Shown here: one piece after another, positions 62,936 through 64,000 of the stretch
Layout of the letters: every line of letters begins with the position of its first letter
Position numbering within the stretch: the stretch's first letter is position 1
DNA from: Pseudomonas sp. FP1742
GTDB taxonomy: Bacteria > Pseudomonadota > Gammaproteobacteria > Pseudomonadales > Pseudomonadaceae
Assembly (NCBI RefSeq): GCF_030687145.1
Contig: NZ_CP117460.1
Location: 5,022,001-5,086,000 of the forward strand
Direction of reading: 5' to 3'
Length of the DNA: 64,000 bases
Made by a program: the position numbers and the translations under genes
Notes under the pieces: model-generated
Seen by the model: the letters and a program-made list of their open reading frames with translations, nothing else
Told to the model about the DNA's origin: nothing
Databases searched by the model: none

Positions 62936-63700
62936 TTACTTGAGGCTGCCCGAGAGGAATTGCTGCAAACGTTCCGACTGCGGATTGACCAGCACTTCGC
63001 GCGGGTTACCGCTTTCTTCGACCACGCCTTTGTGCAGGAACACCAGCTGGTTCGACACTTCACGAGCAAAGCCCATTTCGTGCGTCACCACCACCATGGT
63101 CCGGCCTTCCTGTGCCAGGGCCTGCATGACTTTCAGCACGTCACCCACCAACTCCGGGTCGAGGGCCGAGGTCGGTTCGTCGAACAACATCACCTCAGGT
63201 TCCATCGCCAGCGCACGGGCAATCGCCACACGTTGCTGTTCGCCACCGGACATGTGACCCGGGTAGGCGTCCTTGCGATGGGCCACGCCAACCTTGTTCA
63301 GGTAGTGCTCGGCTTTCTCGCGGGCTTCAGCCTTGGACACGCCGAGTACATGCACCGGCGCTTCCATGATGTTTTCCAGCGCGGTCATGTGCGACCACAG
63401 GTTGAAATGCTGGAACACCATCGACAGGCGCGAACGCATGCGTTGCAGCTGTTTCGGGTCGGCGGCTTTCAGCGCGCCGTCCTTGTTGGCGACCAGTTTC
63501 AGCTCTTCGTTGTTGAGCAGAATCTTGCCCGCGTGCGGCTGCTCGAGCAGGTTGATGCAGCGCAGGAAAGTACTTTTGCCGGAGCCACTGGAGCCGATGA
63601 TGCTGATCACATCGCCAGCCGCCGCTTTCAGGGACACGCCCTTGAGCACTTCGTGACTGCCATAGCGTTTATGCAGGTCTTGGACTTCAAGTTTGTACAT
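62936..63700 (-). CDS. aotP: Arginine/ornithine ABC importer ATP-binding protein (254 aa)
   Basis: Cytoplasmic ATPase of the Aot amino-acid importer. Walker A IIGSSGSGKSTFLR, Q-loop SMVFQHFNLW, signature MSGGEQQRVAIARAL, Walker B EVMLFDEPTSALDPE, H-loop VVTHEMGF. Closest to HisP-type polar amino acid ATPases; the position before argR identifies it as AotP. The start at 63700 (MYKLEVQDLHKRYG) is preferred over an upstream Met five codons earlier. Confidence 0.93.
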   Translation of the reverse strand: MYKLEVQDLHKRYGSHEVLKGVSLKAAAGDVISIIGSSGSGKSTFLRCINLLEQPHAGKILLNNEELKLVANKDGALKAADPKQLQRMRSRLSMVFQHFNLWSHMTALENIMEAPVHVLGVSKAEAREKAEHYLNKVGVAHRKDAYPGHMSGGEQQRVAIARALAMEPEVMLFDEPTSALDPELVGDVLKVMQALAQEGRTMVVVTHEMGFAREVSNQLVFLHKGVVEESGNPREVLVNPQSERLQQFLSGSLK

Positions 63701-63727
63701 GCGGTCGGTTCTCACAAAAACAGTCAG

Positions 63728-64000
63728 TCAGTCGTTGAGCAAGCGCCCGTGACGCAGCGCTTCGCGCCCCGCCACCTTGGCCAGCCAGAAACCGGGTTGG
63801 GCGTAACGCAGCCGTTCAATGGCAAACAGCACCCCGGACGTACCAGCACACACCGTGCTGACCCGATCCGCCAGCGGATCGATCACTTCAAAAATCTCGT
63901 CACCTGCTTCCACCCACTCACCGGGTTTACGCAGAAAACTCACCACGCCAGGATGCGGCGCGAACAACAATTCGGTGCCTTCGAACGGCATGCCTTCGCA
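63728..64000 (-). CDS. aotO: AstE/aspartoacylase-family protein, C-terminal part (aotO)
   Basis: The frame is open to the window edge, so the N-terminus is missing. The visible end (GTELLFAPHPGVVSFLRKPGEWVEAGDEIFEVIDPLADRV, then TSGVLFAIERLRYAQPGFWLAKVAG) is the C-terminal beta-barrel/lipoyl-like domain of succinylglutamate desuccinylase/aspartoacylase-type proteins. It precedes aotP by 27 bases. From memory the PAO1 transport operon is aotJQMOP-argR, which makes this aotO, a gene whose function in transport is not established. Confidence 0.82.
   Translation of the reverse strand, partial: CEGMPFEGTELLFAPHPGVVSFLRKPGEWVEAGDEIFEVIDPLADRVSTVCAGTSGVLFAIERLRYAQPGFWLAKVAGREALRHGRLLND

Overview
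The window looks like a chromosomal segment of a Pseudomonas from the P. fluorescens/P. putida side of the genus. Evidence: high GC, seven REP/REPIN-type palindromes with the typical TGTGGGAGCGGGCTTGCTCG core or relatives, AmrZ, RsmA/CsrA, FlgZ, and the complete arginine succinyltransferase (ast/aru) operon with an AraC-type ArgR. From memory of PAO1 gene order, it joins blocks that are separate there: flgBCDE, cheR-cheV-flgAMNZ, the ends of the phn locus (PA3371-like gene, phnN, amrZ), and the mgtE-to-aot block (mgtE, rsmA, lysC, alaS, ltaE, ast/aru, argR, aotP, aotO).

Layout. 1-0.4 kb: 3' end of nrdA. 0.7-7.4 kb (minus): a type I secretion operon (ABC exporter, membrane fusion protein, RTX substrate with almost identical 615-bp repeats). 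7.6-15.4 kb: flagellar/chemotaxis genes, with flgBCDE, cheR and cheV on minus and flgA, flgM, flgN and flgZ on plus. A sigma54 site precedes flgB, a sigma54-like site abuts the flgA start codon, and a sigma28 site precedes flgM. 15.5-25.8 kb: an MFS carrier, a glutamine-synthetase-like (gamma-glutamylpolyamine) ligase, a small histidine kinase overlapping a REC-TPR regulator, a 1382-aa CheB-CheR-PAS-kinase-REC fusion, and an unidentified 179-aa protein. 26.5-37.0 kb: a giant repetitive type I-secreted adhesin (3494 aa if read through) broken by a one-base deletion inside its second repeat array.

37-42.2 kb: tRNA-Arg(CCT), a four-copy motif array upstream of two tiny genes, a lone phnN, amrZ, mgtE, a secreted DUF4124-like protein, two identical tRNA-Arg(ACG) genes, tRNA-Ser(GCT) and csrA/rsmA. 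42.3-48.5 kb: lysC, alaS, ltaE, then an FMN riboswitch in front of a second-type lumazine synthase. 48.7-64.0 kb: the arginine block. It runs aruC-aruF-aruG-astD-astB-(96-aa protein)-astE on minus, then a plus-strand 1618-aa leucine-rich-repeat, toxin-like protein between aruC and argR, then argR, aotP and the 3' part of aotO.

Working together: arginine and ornithine are imported by Aot, sensed by ArgR, and degraded to glutamate and succinate by the Aru/Ast enzymes. Motility genes are ordered by sigma54 and then sigma28, with FlgZ linking c-di-GMP to motility. AmrZ, RsmA and two type I secreted repeat proteins suggest a strain that switches between swimming and attached life. The most unusual items are the LRR toxin-like gene, the frameshifted adhesin, the 37.2-kb operator-like array, the collapsed phn locus, and the flgA start that nearly coincides with its predicted transcription start.
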